This document shows, one piece after another, positions 9,331 through 18,452 of a stretch of 64,000 nucleotides of DNA. Position numbers and translations under genes: made by a program. The notes under the pieces were generated by a model. That model made no database searches and was not told the origin of the DNA. It saw only the letters and a list, made by a program, of their open reading frames with translations. Source of the DNA: Anaerolineales bacterium (lineage in GTDB: Bacteria > Chloroflexota > Anaerolineae > Anaerolineales > UBA11579); contig JAHCIJ010000001.1 of assembly GCA_026129255.1 (NCBI GenBank), positions 1-64,000 of the forward strand, read 5' to 3'. Positions within the stretch are counted from its first letter, which is position 1. Each line of letters opens with the position of its first letter.

Positions 9331-9332
9331 CT

Positions 9333-9599
9333 ATGATGATCACTCGTAAGGAAATCGCTGAGAAACTGATCGCCTATTTTGACGGTCGCTTGTCTTTGGC
9401 TGAATTGGTTGATTGGGCCGAAGAGGCTCTACGCGAAGCGGATTTTGCCGAAGAAAATGGCTCCCATGTTCTGCGCGATGTTGTGGCGCGGATTGGGCTG
9501 GCTGATGTGAAAGCATTCGGCTTGGAGTGGGAAGACCACAAAGATATGCTGAGCCAGCTTGGCTACAAAGCTAGTGTCACCGTACAGCCACAACCATAA
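9333..9599 (+). CDS. Small unknown protein, second of a pair inside gatCA
   Basis: 88 residues, acidic and helical, starting MMITRKEIAEKLIAYFDGRL. The segments LAELVDWAEEAL and LRDVVARIGLADVKAFGLEW suggest a compact helical bundle, like many antitoxins and small immunity proteins, but no DNA-binding motif stands out. It begins 2 nt after the previous gene, and its stop overlaps the gatA start by one base (TAATG), so gatA translation is likely coupled to it. Its function is unknown. The pair is not part of the standard GatCAB complex. Confidence 0.72.
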   Translation: MMITRKEIAEKLIAYFDGRLSLAELVDWAEEALREADFAEENGSHVLRDVVARIGLADVKAFGLEWEDHKDMLSQLGYKASVTVQPQP

Positions 9600-11185
9600 T
9601 GTCTGAACTTTGCGATTTGCCAGCTCACGAGCTGGCTACCCGTATCCGCAAGAAAGAAGTCTCCGCCCTTGAGGCTACCGAAGCCGCCCTGGAGCGCGTG
9701 CGCGCCGTAGACGGCGACCCTGGCCGCCTGGATGGCCCGGCGGACGAAGTGCAGAAGGTGCACGCCTTCATCACCGTCACCGAAGAGCGTGCCCGCCAGC
9801 AAGCCAAAGCTATCGACGAACGCTTGGCCAAGGGTGAAGTGCCCGGCCCGCTGGCCGGTGTGCCCTATACCGTCAAAGACATTTTTGCGGTCAAGGACGT
9901 GCTCACCACGGCTGCCTCGCGCATTCTCTCGAATTTCGTTGCTCCCTATACGGCAACCCCAGTCGAGCGCCTGGATGCAGCTGGCGCGGTGATGCTGGGC
10001 AAGGTCAATCTGGATGAATTTACCTACGGCTCATCCAACGAGTCGTCTGCGTACCAGCCCGCCTCGCGCAACCCGTGGAACCCGGCGCATGTGCCGGGCG
10101 GCTCCAGCGGCGGCAGCGCTGCGGCTGTCGCCGCGGGCGAAGGCGCGCTCTCGCTGGGCACCGATACGGCCGGTTCGATCCGCCAGCCCGCCGCCTTCTG
10201 CGGCGTGGTGGGGATGAAGCCCACCTATGGCCGCGTCTCGCGCTACGGCCTGATCGCCTTCGGCTCCTCGTTGGATTGCCCCGGCCCGATGGCGCGCAAC
10301 GTGCGCGATACGGCCATGATGCTGAACGCCATCGCTGGGCCAGACCCGCGCGACAGCACGGCGGCGGCCACGCCGGTTTCGGATTACACCGCCGCGCTCG
10401 AAGAGGGCGTGAAGGGGATGCGCATCGGCCTCTCGCCCGATTACGACAAGATCACTTTCTTCGATCCTGAGACGGGCGAGTTCGGCAGCCAGCCGCTGCC
10501 CAAAGAGATCGCCGATGCGGTGCTGCGCGCCGCCGACAAGCTCTCGGACGCCGGAGCGCGCATCATCGAGAATGTGCCCATGCCGCACACGCGCTATGGC
10601 ATCCCGGCCTATTTTGTGATTTCGCGGGTCGAGGCTGCCTCCAACCTGCATCGCTTCGATGGCGTCAAGTATGGCCACCGCACGGCGCTCAAGCCCACGG
10701 ATTTGCGCGACCTGTATCGCAAGACGCGGGCGGAGGGATTTGGCCCGCAGCCCAAGCTGCGTATCCTGATGGGGATGTACGTCAGCGCGGCGCAATACAG
10801 CGAGCAGTATTACCACCGCGCCCTGCAAGTGCGCTCCTTGATCCGTGGTGACTTCGATGCCGCTTTCGACGCCAATGGCGCGCACAAGCTGGATGCGCTG
10901 CTGACCGCCACCACGCCGACCACCGCCTTCCCCGTGGGCGACATTTACGGCGACTCGGTGCTGATGCAGTACGCCGACCAGTTGGCGGTGCCCGCCAACC
11001 ATGCCGGCGTGCCGGCCATCTCGCTGCCCGCCGGGCTCAGTGGCGACAAGCTGCCGCTGGGCATCCAACTGGTGGGGCCGGACTTCTCCGAGGCGACCCT
11101 GCTGCGTGCGGCACGCGCTTACGAAGCGGCCACCGAAGGCGATGCCTGGCGGGCTGAGCGCCCGAAGGTGTTGGTTGGGGTGTAA
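9599..11185 (+). CDS. gatA: Asp-tRNA(Asn)/Glu-tRNA(Gln) amidotransferase subunit A
   Basis: 528-residue amidase that releases ammonia from glutamine for GatB. The Ser-cis-Ser-Lys catalytic set is visible: Lys93 in PYTVKD, Ser169 in VPGGSSGGSAAAV, and Ser193 in DTAGSIRQPA. The amidase core through FGSSLDCPGPMARNVRD and the C-terminal LPAGLSGDKLPLGIQLVG are intact. An extra stretch of about 15 residues near 37-52 (GDPGRLDGPADE) makes it slightly longer than usual. Its start overlaps the stop of the preceding small gene by one base. Because gatB is elsewhere, the complex must be assembled from two loci. Confidence 0.97.
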   Translation: MSELCDLPAHELATRIRKKEVSALEATEAALERVRAVDGDPGRLDGPADEVQKVHAFITVTEERARQQAKAIDERLAKGEVPGPLAGVPYTVKDIFAVKDVLTTAASRILSNFVAPYTATPVERLDAAGAVMLGKVNLDEFTYGSSNESSAYQPASRNPWNPAHVPGGSSGGSAAAVAAGEGALSLGTDTAGSIRQPAAFCGVVGMKPTYGRVSRYGLIAFGSSLDCPGPMARNVRDTAMMLNAIAGPDPRDSTAAATPVSDYTAALEEGVKGMRIGLSPDYDKITFFDPETGEFGSQPLPKEIADAVLRAADKLSDAGARIIENVPMPHTRYGIPAYFVISRVEAASNLHRFDGVKYGHRTALKPTDLRDLYRKTRAEGFGPQPKLRILMGMYVSAAQYSEQYYHRALQVRSLIRGDFDAAFDANGAHKLDALLTATTPTTAFPVGDIYGDSVLMQYADQLAVPANHAGVPAISLPAGLSGDKLPLGIQLVGPDFSEATLLRAARAYEAATEGDAWRAERPKVLVGV

Positions 11186-11191
11186 GGATCT

Positions 11192-11250
11192 AACCGCAGA
11201 TAAACGCGGATGTGCGTGGGCATAGCCCACGCTCACAGATAAAAGCCAAA
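11192..11250. repeat. Family B repeat after gatA
   Basis: AACCGCAGATAAACGCGGATG and CGCTCACAGATAAAAG are degenerate copies of the ATCTGTGTTTATCTG phrase, a few bases after the gatA stop. The sequence GTGGGC ATA GCCCAC between them forms a small hairpin. Confidence 0.5.
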
Positions 11251-11321
11251 CCGCAAGAGCACAAAGGCTAAAGTGTGTCCCCTGAGCGAAGCCAAGGGTA
11301 CTTATTGACCTATTGAGGTTT

Positions 11322-11382
11322 AATCCACAGATAAACACTGATAAAGACAAAAATCTGTTTCTATCTGTGTTCATCTGTGGAT
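11322..11382. repeat. Family B repeat abutting the alkD start
   Basis: Inverted arms ATCCACAGATAAACACTGAT and ATCTGTGTTCATCTGTGGAT flank a short centre. The right arm ends 9 nt before the ATG of the next gene. Confidence 0.75.
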
Positions 11383-11391
11383 AAAGAAATA

Positions 11392-12072
11392 ATGAAAACA
11401 CAGCTCCAAGCTATCCTCAAGCAACTGAAATCACTCGGCACAGACAAGAACCTGGCGGGTATGGCACGCTTTGGCATCTCAACGCAGAAAGCCTTCGGCG
11501 TGCCGCACCCGGCGCTGCACGCCATTGCCAAGCAGCATCGCAAGGATCACGCGCTGGCGCAGGAACTTTGGGAGAGCGGCTACCACGAAGCTCGCCTGCT
11601 AGCAGCGTTTGTGGATGACCCGAAGCAGGTCACCAAGACCCAGATGGATGCCTGGGTGCGCGATTTCAATTCCTGGGATATTTGTGACACGGTCACCGGC
11701 CACCTGTTTGAGCCCACGCCGTATGCCTTCGACAAAGCCTATCAATGGACGCGTGCCAAACGCGAGTTTGTGCGCCGCGCCGGTTTGGCCATGATGGCCT
11801 GGCTAGCTGTGCACCGTAAGCACGAGCCAGACGAAACCTTCCTGGGCTTCTTCCCCGCCATTGAAGCCGTGGCAGAGGATGAGCGCAATTTTGTGAAGAA
11901 GGCCAGCAGTTGGGCGCTGCGCCAGCTGGGTAAGCGCAGCAAGTTTCTAAATAAGCACGCGGTGGCCTCGGCTAAACGTATAGCTAAGCTCGATTCCAAG
12001 GCGGCGCGCTGGGTGGCCGCGGATGTGTTGCGTGAGATTACCAGCGAGAAGACCTTGGCGCGTTTACGCTGA
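11392..12072 (+). CDS. DNA alkylation repair protein, AlkD-like
   Basis: A 226-residue, all-helical protein of the AlkD/COG4912 type, built from HEAT-like repeats that grip DNA and excise alkylated bases (7-methylguanine, 3-methyladenine in characterised members). Visible family features are MARFGISTQKAFGVP near residue 22, WESGYHEARLLA, and VRDFNSWDICDTV with the Trp-Asp pair used by the family near residue 95. I start at the ATG at 11392; an upstream GTG at 11377 lies inside the family B repeat. The ribosome binding site is weak. It is monocistronic, followed after 66 bases by lepA. Confidence 0.88.
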   Translation: MKTQLQAILKQLKSLGTDKNLAGMARFGISTQKAFGVPHPALHAIAKQHRKDHALAQELWESGYHEARLLAAFVDDPKQVTKTQMDAWVRDFNSWDICDTVTGHLFEPTPYAFDKAYQWTRAKREFVRRAGLAMMAWLAVHRKHEPDETFLGFFPAIEAVAEDERNFVKKASSWALRQLGKRSKFLNKHAVASAKRIAKLDSKAARWVAADVLREITSEKTLARLR

Positions 12073-12123
12073 GCGGCGCGGTGATAGCACGCCAGCCCCG
12101 GCGCAGCCGCTAGCTCGCTCAGT

Positions 12124-12129
12124 TATACT
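12124..12129 (+). promoter_or_regulatory. -10-like box 9 nt before lepA
   Basis: TATACT ends 9 nt before the lepA ATG and no Shine-Dalgarno lies between (only TTCCCTTCT). Possible leaderless or near-leaderless start. Confidence 0.4.
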
Positions 12130-12138
12130 TTCCCTTCT

Positions 12139-13941
12139 ATGCAACACATCCGTAATTTTTGCATCATCGCCCACATTGACCACGGCAAATCCACCCTGGC
12201 AGACCGTTTGCTACAGCTCACCGGCACAGTATCTGCGCGCGATATGCAGGCTCAAGTGCTGGACAGCATGGACCTGGAGCGCGAGAAGGGCGTAACCATC
12301 AAGGCCTCGGCCGTGCGCATGCAGTACAAGGCGCAGGATGGTCAGGCCTATGAACTGCACTTGATCGATACGCCCGGCCATGTGGATTTTGGCTACGAGG
12401 TCAGCCGCGCCCTGGAAGCCTGCGAGGGCGCGGTGCTTATCGTGGATGCGACCCAGGGCGTGCAGGCGCAGACCCTGGCGAATCTATACCTGGCGCTGGG
12501 GTCAGACCTCGAAATCATCCCGGTGATCAACAAGATCGATATGCCTGCTGCCGACCCGGAGCGCGTGACCGCCGAGATCGTTGAGCTGCTGGGCGTGCCC
12601 GCTGAGGAAGTACTGCAGATCTCGGCCAAATCTGGCTTGAACATCGAGAGCGTCTTGGAGGCGGTGGTGCAGCGCATCCCGCCGCCCAAGGGTGACCCTG
12701 AGGCGCCGCTGCGCGCCCTCATCTTTGATTCGCACTATGACACCTATAAAGGCGTGGTCGCCTATGTGCGCGTGATGGATGGCAACGTGGTGGGGGAGGA
12801 CCCCCTGCGCCTCATGGCTACGGGCGCCGATTTCAAACCGATCGAAGTGGGCAGCTTCACGCCGCGGCTCACGCCCGGCGCCAGCCTGAACACCGGCGAA
12901 GTGGGCTACGTGGCCACCGGCTACAAATCTGTGGTGGAGTGCCGCGTGGGCGATACGCTGACCTATAAAGCCAACCCGGCCAGCGAGCCGCTGCCCGGCT
13001 ACCGCCAGGTTAAGTCCATGGTGTTTGCCGGCATCTATCCCGTGGAGGGCGACGACTACCAGGAGCTCAAAGAAGCGCTGGAGAAGTTGCAGCTCAATGA
13101 TTCTTCGTTGGTGTATGAGCCGGAGACCTCACAAGCGCTCAATTTCGGTTTCCGCTGTGGCTTCCTGGGCATGTTCCATATGGAGATCGTGCAGGAACGT
13201 TTGGAGCGCGAATACGATCTGGACATCATCGTCACCGCACCGTCGGTAGCGTACGAAGTTGTGCTGCAATCTGGCGAGACGCTGCGCATCGACTCGCCCG
13301 CCGAGCTGCCCAACGAAGGCGAGATCGCCGAGGTGCGCGAGCCGTGGATGGACATCCAGATCTTCACGCCCACATCGTATTACGGCCCGGTGATGGAGAT
13401 GGTCAAACGCCGCCGCGGTCTCTTCACCTCACAAGACTATCAGGGCAAAGACCGCGTACAGCTTAATTTCGAGATCCCCTTGGCCGAGATCATCATTGAT
13501 TTTTTTGACCAGCTCAAATCGGTTACACGCGGCTACGCCTCGCTGGATTATCAGTTCAAGGAATACCGCGCGGACAAGCTGGTCAAACTTGAAATTCATG
13601 TCAACTATGAGCCAGTGGATGCCTTCACCACTATCGTGCACAAAGACTCGGCCTTTCACAAGGGCCAGGCGGTCATTACCAAGCTGAAGGATCTGATCCC
13701 GCGCCAGATGTTCGTGGTGCCTATCCAGGCCGTGTCGCAGGGCCGCGTCATCTCGCGTGCCAACGTGCAGGCCATGCGCAAGGATGTGCTGGCCAAGTGC
13801 TACGGTGGCGACGTGACGCGCAAGCGCAAACTGCTCGAGAAGCAAAAGAAGGGCAAGAAGCGCATGAAGATGGTGGGCAGTGTAGAGATCCCGCAGGAAG
13901 CCTTCCTGGCGGTTTTGCGTTTGAGCGATGACAAAAACTAA
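12139..13941 (+). CDS. lepA: Elongation factor 4 (ribosome back-translocase)
   Basis: 600-residue translational GTPase. The G motifs are all present: [10 protein letters not shown] (P loop, near residue 8), the switch segment [18 protein letters not shown], and NKID. The LepA-specific C-terminal domain is present and ends in a basic tail ([16 protein letters not shown]). LepA promotes ribosome biogenesis or remobilises stalled ribosomes. The length matches the family exactly. The last 14 bases overlap the downstream flippase-like gene in another frame, so translation of the two may be coupled. Confidence 0.98.
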   Translation: MQHIRNFCIIAHIDHGKSTLADRLLQLTGTVSARDMQAQVLDSMDLEREKGVTIKASAVRMQYKAQDGQAYELHLIDTPGHVDFGYEVSRALEACEGAVLIVDATQGVQAQTLANLYLALGSDLEIIPVINKIDMPAADPERVTAEIVELLGVPAEEVLQISAKSGLNIESVLEAVVQRIPPPKGDPEAPLRALIFDSHYDTYKGVVAYVRVMDGNVVGEDPLRLMATGADFKPIEVGSFTPRLTPGASLNTGEVGYVATGYKSVVECRVGDTLTYKANPASEPLPGYRQVKSMVFAGIYPVEGDDYQELKEALEKLQLNDSSLVYEPETSQALNFGFRCGFLGMFHMEIVQERLEREYDLDIIVTAPSVAYEVVLQSGETLRIDSPAELPNEGEIAEVREPWMDIQIFTPTSYYGPVMEMVKRRRGLFTSQDYQGKDRVQLNFEIPLAEIIIDFFDQLKSVTRGYASLDYQFKEYRADKLVKLEIHVNYEPVDAFTTIVHKDSAFHKGQAVITKLKDLIPRQMFVVPIQAVSQGRVISRANVQAMRKDVLAKCYGGDVTRKRKLLEKQKKGKKRMKMVGSVEIPQEAFLAVLRLSDDKN

Positions 13942-14932
13942 GACCGTACCTTCCAATACCCTGGTGCGCTTGCTGCCTGGCTTGCTGCTCACGGTGGCCG
14001 CCGTGGTGGGCTTGTTTTACTTCATTGATATTGACCAACTGGGGCCAGCCTTCCGCATTGCAGACTTCACCTGGTTCCCGCTGGTGTTGGTATTGTTTAT
14101 GGGCACCCTGTTCACCCGCACTCTGGCGTGGCGCACCATCTTGAAAGAGCGCGCGTCTATAAAAGAGAGCTTCCTGGTGCTCAACCAGGCCTATTTGCTA
14201 AACAATGTGTTGCCTTTTCGCCTGGGCGAGTTGGGGCGGGCGCTGCTGATCAGCAACCGCACCAAGCTCAGCTTCTGGGAGGCGCTTTCCACCGTGGTGG
14301 TCGAGCGTGTGTTTGATCTCGGGTTGGCGGCTGCCTTTTTGCTGTTCACTCTGCCACTGGTGGTGGGCGCTGAGTGGGCGCGCACTGCAGCCTATGTTTC
14401 GCTTGGGTTGGTGGTGGTGGGCTTTGCCTTGCTGTTTTGGATGGCCAGCAATCCAAAACAGGTGCCGGCGCTCATCGAGTGGCTGACCGGCCGCTGGCCC
14501 AGGTTGCGTGATTGGCTGGTGGATAAAGCTGGCTCGTTCACTGAGGGACTCTCTGCGCTCAAAGACGGTAAGCGCTTTCTCCAGGTGTTGTTCTGGATGG
14601 TGCTGACCTGGCTGTTCAACGTGGCCTGGTATTTTGTGCTCATGCGCGCCTTCTTCCCCGTGGCGCAGTGGCTATGGGCCTTCTTTAGCATCGGCGTATC
14701 CTCGCTGGGCGTAGCCTTACCCTCTTCGCCGGGCTACATCGGCGTGTTTGAAGGGGTGTTGGTGGGGGCGTTGAGCTTCTTCGATGCCGACCCCACCGTT
14801 TCGCTGGCGTATGCTGTCGTCGGTCATTTGACCTACTTTGTGATCACCGGCATCATCGGCATCATTGGCTTCTGGCAGCAGGGCGAATCACTAGGCGGTA
14901 TTTACCGCAAGCTGCTTAATCGACAGGCCTGA
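13928..14932 (+). CDS. Flippase-like integral membrane protein (UPF0104/LPG synthase TM domain)
   Basis: 334 residues with about eight hydrophobic segments. The segment [14 protein letters not shown] near residue 92 is the hallmark of the lysylphosphatidylglycerol-synthase transmembrane/UPF0104 family, which includes lipid flippases and proteins of glycolipid export. [18 protein letters not shown] near residue 257 is the second conserved stretch. No soluble aminoacyl-transferase domain is attached, so lysyl transfer is not expected. It overlaps lepA by 14 bases and is followed 4 nt later by a sugar-nucleotide epimerase, so a role in export of lipid-linked sugars is plausible (inference). Confidence 0.85.
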   Translation: MTKTKTVPSNTLVRLLPGLLLTVAAVVGLFYFIDIDQLGPAFRIADFTWFPLVLVLFMGTLFTRTLAWRTILKERASIKESFLVLNQAYLLNNVLPFRLGELGRALLISNRTKLSFWEALSTVVVERVFDLGLAAAFLLFTLPLVVGAEWARTAAYVSLGLVVVGFALLFWMASNPKQVPALIEWLTGRWPRLRDWLVDKAGSFTEGLSALKDGKRFLQVLFWMVLTWLFNVAWYFVLMRAFFPVAQWLWAFFSIGVSSLGVALPSSPGYIGVFEGVLVGALSFFDADPTVSLAYAVVGHLTYFVITGIIGIIGFWQQGESLGGIYRKLLNRQA

Positions 14933-14936
14933 TCGT

Positions 14937-15971
14937 ATGGCAAACAAGAAAAGCTATCTGCTTACCGGTGGCGCAGGCTTCATTGGCTCGAACTATGCCA
15001 ATGTCTTGTTGAAGCGCGGCGAGCGCGTCGTCATCTTCGATAATCTCTCGCGCAAAGGCGCCGAGCGCAACCTGGCCTGGCTGCGCCAGACGCACGGCGC
15101 CGAGTCGTTCGAGCTGGTGGTGGGCGATGTGCGCAACGCCGGCGCACTGCTGGAGCCTGTAGCCCGCGCCGATGTCATCGTGCATCTGGCGGGCCAGGTA
15201 GCCGTCACCTCATCGGTAACTGACCCGCGTAGCGACTTTGAGATCAACGCCTTGGGGACTTTCAATGTGCTCGAGGCAGCCCGCCAGGCGGGGCACAAAC
15301 CCTTCATCATTTATTCTTCGACCAACAAGGTCTACGGCGAGATGCTGGAGCATCGCCTGCTCTCGGGCAAGACGCGCTACCGCTACGCCAAGCTGCCGCA
15401 CGGCTTGCCGGAGACGCAGCAGCTGGACTTTCACTCACCCTACGGCTGCTCCAAGGGTGCGGCGGAGCAGTATGTGCGCGATTATGCACGCATCTACGGC
15501 ATCCCCTCGGTGGTGTTCCGCCAGAGTTGTATCTACGGCCCGCGCCAGTTCGGCGTGGAGGACCAAGGCTGGCTGGCCTGGTTCGTGATCGCGGCGGTGC
15601 TGGGCAAGCCCATCAGCATCTACGGCGACGGCAAGCAGGTGCGTGACATGCTGCATGTGCGTGACCTGACCGCCGCGTACGATGCCGCCATTGCGCGCCG
15701 CAAGAAGGTGGCCGGTGAGGCCTTCAATATTGGCGGTGGGCCGGATTTCACGCTTTCGATCTGGAAGGAATGCGGCCCGCTGCTGGAGCAGTTGCTGGGG
15801 CGCAAGATCCCGGTGAGCTACGGGCCGATCCGGCCCGGCGACCAGAAGATATATATCAGCGATATCCGCAAAGCCAAGAAAGCGCTGGCGTGGAAGCCCA
15901 CCATTGGTGTGGAGCAAGGCACGGCCGAGCTGGTGGCCTGGGTGCAGGCACACCGCGAGCTGTTTGACTAG
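14937..15971 (+). CDS. NAD-dependent sugar-nucleotide epimerase (CDP-paratose 2-epimerase-like)
   Basis: 344-residue extended SDR. The NAD site is GGAGFIGSNYAN near residue 10. SSTNKVYGEM and the catalytic YGCSKGAAEQYV (YxxxK type) follow, then RQSCIYGPRQFG and GDGKQVRDMLHVRDL. The long VYGEML...HRLLSGKTRYRY insertion after the active-site Ser region resembles CDP-paratose/CDP-tyvelose epimerases rather than GalE. It should act on a nucleotide-activated deoxysugar or hexose for a surface glycan. It lies 4 nt after the flippase-like gene, with the GT4 and methyltransferase genes about 245 bases downstream. Confidence 0.85.
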   Translation: MANKKSYLLTGGAGFIGSNYANVLLKRGERVVIFDNLSRKGAERNLAWLRQTHGAESFELVVGDVRNAGALLEPVARADVIVHLAGQVAVTSSVTDPRSDFEINALGTFNVLEAARQAGHKPFIIYSSTNKVYGEMLEHRLLSGKTRYRYAKLPHGLPETQQLDFHSPYGCSKGAAEQYVRDYARIYGIPSVVFRQSCIYGPRQFGVEDQGWLAWFVIAAVLGKPISIYGDGKQVRDMLHVRDLTAAYDAAIARRKKVAGEAFNIGGGPDFTLSIWKECGPLLEQLLGRKIPVSYGPIRPGDQKIYISDIRKAKKALAWKPTIGVEQGTAELVAWVQAHRELFD

Positions 15972-15982
15972 ATATTTATTCT

Positions 15983-16012
15983 TTCACCACAAAGACACAA
16001 AGGGCACAAAGA
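15983..16012. repeat. Family F repeat (ACCACAAAGACACAAAGGGCACAAAG type)
   Basis: TTCACCACAAAGACACAAAG and GGCACAAAGAAAG start about a dozen bases after the epimerase stop. If translated it gives HKDTKGTK, a peptide seen in many spurious hypothetical proteins (general knowledge). Confidence 0.55.
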
Positions 16013-16053
16013 AAGACTTTACGAAATGTGTATCCCAAGTGATTGGTAATTTA

Positions 16054-16179
16054 CTTGGGGATTGCTTCGTCGGCGCAGCTTTGCTGCGCATTCCTCGCAA
16101 TGACAGGTCTAGTTTGTCTTTGCGAGGGTAGCTGAAAGTCGCATGAAAATGCGACTTTCAGCCCGAAGCAATCCCCAAG
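16054..16179. repeat. Family A repeat, inside-out pair
   Basis: Outer arms are CTTGGGGATTGCTTCGTCGG (16054) and CGAAGCAATCCCCAAG (ending 16179). The centre holds CTCGCAATGACA and TCTTTGCGAGG, and a nested perfect hairpin GCTGAAAGTCGCAT / ATGCGACTTTCAGC. No gene lies in 15972-16216. Confidence 0.75.
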
Positions 16180-16204
16180 CTGGTTGCATTCACAACTTCT
16201 GAGA

Positions 16205-16210
16205 TAAACT
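16205..16210 (+). promoter_or_regulatory. -10-like box 6 nt before the GT4 gene
   Basis: TAAACT is followed by GACGCC and then the GTG start. No Shine-Dalgarno. TTGCAT at 16184 could be a -35 with a short spacer. Confidence 0.4.
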
Positions 16211-16216
16211 GACGCC

Positions 16217-17392
16217 GTGCGTATCCTCACGGTTCTCACCTATTACCGCCCGCATACCAGCGGGCTGACCATTTATGCGGAGCGCCTGGCCAAGGCGCTG
16301 GTGCAGCGCGGGCACGAGGTGACCGTGCTCACCTCGCAGTTCGAAAAAGATTTGCCGCTGCAAGAAGTGCAGGATGGTGTGCGCATCCGCCGTGTGCCGG
16401 TGGCGCTGCGTATCAGCAAGGGTGTCATCATGCCCAGCCTGGGTCGCCTGGCCTGGCAGGAGTCCCGCAAGCATGATGCTTTGCTGCTGCACCTGCCGCA
16501 GTTTGATGCGGCGGGGCTGGCCATCCGCGGCTGGCTGCTCAAGAAGGCCACCGTCATCATCTACCACTCAGACCTGATCCTCTCATCAGGCTTGTTCAAT
16601 CGCTTCGTAAACTTTGTTATCAATTTCATGAATGATGTAGCCGCCCGCTTCACGCACCGCATCTCTTCATATACAGAAGACTTTGCCAGCCACTCGCCCT
16701 ATTTGCGCCGTTTTGCGCATAAGGTGCGCGTGATCTCGCCCGCCGTGGAGCTACCCCCGGTGGATAAGTCCGCCGCGGCGGCCTTTGTCGCCGAGCACAA
16801 TCCCGGCGGGCGCGGCCCGGTCATCGCCATGGCGACGCGCTTTGCCGCCGAGAAGGGTGTCGAAGTGCTGCTGCAGGCATTACCTGCGGTGCTGGAAAAG
16901 TTCCCCAATGCACTCGTCTGGTTCGCCGGGCAGTATCAGGACGTGTTGGGTGAGGAAGCCTATGCCCAGCGCCTGTTCCCACAAATTGCGGAATATGAAA
17001 AGGCTGGCCAGTGGAAATTTTTGGGCACGCTGCCGATGAGCAGTATGCCCTCGTTCTATTCGGGCTTGGATTTACTGGTAGTGCCCAGCACCAACTCCAC
17101 GGAAACCTTTGGCTTCGTACAGGTCGAAGCCATGATGAACGGCAAGCCGGTGGTGGCGTCAGCCTTGCCGGGCGTGCGCCAGCCCGTGCACATGAGTGGC
17201 ATGGGGTTAGTCTCGCCGGTGGGCGATGCCGAGGCGCTGGCCGCCAACATGATCGAGGTGCTCTCCGACCCAGAAAAGTACCGCGGCGATGCCGATGCAT
17301 TGCGCGCTGAGTTCAGCCCGCAAACCTGCGCGGCACGTCACGAAGCGCTGTTCGAAGAGATCGCGCGTGAGCTTGCCGGGAGCGCGGCGTGA
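16217..17392 (+). CDS. Glycosyltransferase family 4
   Basis: 391 residues, GT-B fold. The N-terminal domain has RPHTSGLTIYAERLAKAL and RGHEVTVLT. The C-terminal donor-binding domain has the GT4 signature ETFGFVQVEAMMNGKPVVAS with the E(x7)E motif. It should transfer a sugar from a nucleotide donor to a lipid-linked or surface glycan; the sugar cannot be told. It starts with GTG, and its stop overlaps the methyltransferase start (GTGA), so the two are translationally coupled. With the upstream epimerase this looks like a small glycan-building module. Confidence 0.93.
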   Translation: MRILTVLTYYRPHTSGLTIYAERLAKALVQRGHEVTVLTSQFEKDLPLQEVQDGVRIRRVPVALRISKGVIMPSLGRLAWQESRKHDALLLHLPQFDAAGLAIRGWLLKKATVIIYHSDLILSSGLFNRFVNFVINFMNDVAARFTHRISSYTEDFASHSPYLRRFAHKVRVISPAVELPPVDKSAAAAFVAEHNPGGRGPVIAMATRFAAEKGVEVLLQALPAVLEKFPNALVWFAGQYQDVLGEEAYAQRLFPQIAEYEKAGQWKFLGTLPMSSMPSFYSGLDLLVVPSTNSTETFGFVQVEAMMNGKPVVASALPGVRQPVHMSGMGLVSPVGDAEALAANMIEVLSDPEKYRGDADALRAEFSPQTCAARHEALFEEIARELAGSAA

Positions 17393-18210
17393 GCCTCCCA
17401 GCGCAAACATCGCCCTCGCCGCGCCAGGGCGAAAACAAGCACTGGTGGATCCAGCTGCAGGCCCTGCCGTACTTCCGTGCTTTGTTACGCGCCGTCGAGG
17501 CTGATTTTTACAAAGACTTTGAGCTCACCGCACCAGTCTATGACCTCGGTTGCGGGGATGGGCATTTTGCCAGCCAGGTGTTCGCGCACACGCTGGATAT
17601 TGGTTTGGACCCGGCCTTCGTCTCCCTGCAGGAAGCCAAGCGTTGGGGCGCGTATGGCGGCCTGGTGCAGGCCCTCGGCCACCGCGCCCCGCTGGCCGGC
17701 GGCCACTTTGCCAGCGCGCTCAGTAATTCGGTGCTGGAGCACATTCCCAATTTACAAGAGGTGCTCAATGAGACTGGCCGCCTGGTGCGGGCGGGCGGTT
17801 TGTTCCTCTTCTGTGTGCCCAATCATCGCTGGCCACACAATCTCTCGATTGCCATTTGGCTGAGCAAGATCGGCCTCAAGAGCTTGGCTGTAGGCTATGT
17901 GCGCTTGTTCACGCGCATCTCACGTCACGTCAACATGCTCTCGCCCGAGGAATGGGCGGCGCGCTTGGACGAAGCTGGTTTTGATGTGCAGGCCTGGTGG
18001 CACTACTTCCCGCCAGCGGCCTTGCACGCCCTCGAGTGGGGGCACTATTTTGGCTTGCCCAGCTATGTGGCTCGCAAGCTGTTTGGGCGCTGGGTACTCT
18101 CGCCCAGCCGCATGAACCTGGGCCTGACCGAGCGCATGTTTGCCGCTCACGCAAATCACGGTGCAGACCCTGAAGGCACCTACACATGGTACGTGGCGCG
18201 CCGGCGGTGA
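17389..18210 (+). CDS. Class I SAM-dependent methyltransferase
   Basis: 273 residues. Motif I is YDLGCGDGHFASQVF near residue 47, and motif IV-like SNSVLEHIPNLQEVL follows near residue 117, as in the methyltransferase 11/12 type. The C-terminal third is aromatic-rich and may seat a large or membrane-bound substrate. It starts with a GTG overlapping the GT4 stop by 4 bases. Methylation of a glycan or lipid made by the adjacent glycosyltransferase is the simplest guess, supported only by context. Confidence 0.88.
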   Translation: MSLPAQTSPSPRQGENKHWWIQLQALPYFRALLRAVEADFYKDFELTAPVYDLGCGDGHFASQVFAHTLDIGLDPAFVSLQEAKRWGAYGGLVQALGHRAPLAGGHFASALSNSVLEHIPNLQEVLNETGRLVRAGGLFLFCVPNHRWPHNLSIAIWLSKIGLKSLAVGYVRLFTRISRHVNMLSPEEWAARLDEAGFDVQAWWHYFPPAALHALEWGHYFGLPSYVARKLFGRWVLSPSRMNLGLTERMFAAHANHGADPEGTYTWYVARRR

Positions 18211-18280
18211 AACTACGATCTGGTCAATCAGAAGCCTATAAGTTCTGTCAGGGTGCCGGTTGCTGGTCATAGGCTCATTT

Positions 18281-18395
18281 TGTCATTCCGAACGAGCCGC
18301 CCTGTCGGTGAGGAGGAATCCGTTAGGAGCCAGGCAAGTGCACACACTGCTGGGATGAGCTTTCGAAGAAAGTCTCTCGGCTCGGCATAAACCCT
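18281..18395. repeat. Family A repeat, degenerate copy
   Basis: TGTCATTCCGAACGAG at 18281 is followed by GAGGAGGAATCCGTTAGGAG. The right half is eroded (TCTCGGCTCGG). It occupies most of the gap 18211-18452. Confidence 0.55.
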
Positions 18396-18416
18396 GCGCA
18401 GCATCCTTCCCTACGA

Positions 18417-18422
18417 TAAAAT
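18417..18422 (+). promoter_or_regulatory. Candidate -10 box for the GT-C operon
   Basis: TAAAAT in GATAAAATCAG lies 30 nt before the ATG at 18453. No clear -35 or Shine-Dalgarno is visible. Confidence 0.3.
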
Positions 18423-18452
18423 CAGTTCCGGCCTTCATGGGCCGTCCGCCTA

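Noticed and set aside
10031..11401. 456-codon open frame antisense to gatA
   Set aside because: It mirrors gatA codon structure (high GC third positions), has no recognisable domain and starts in a repeat; gatA is certain.
13928..13941. Frameshift joining lepA to the next gene
   Set aside because: lepA ends with its usual basic tail at the family length, and the next protein starts a normal membrane family; this is a plain overlap.
15904..16131. Short frame encoding HKDTKGTK-type peptide
   Set aside because: Encoded by intergenic repeats, a well-known source of spurious small ORFs.
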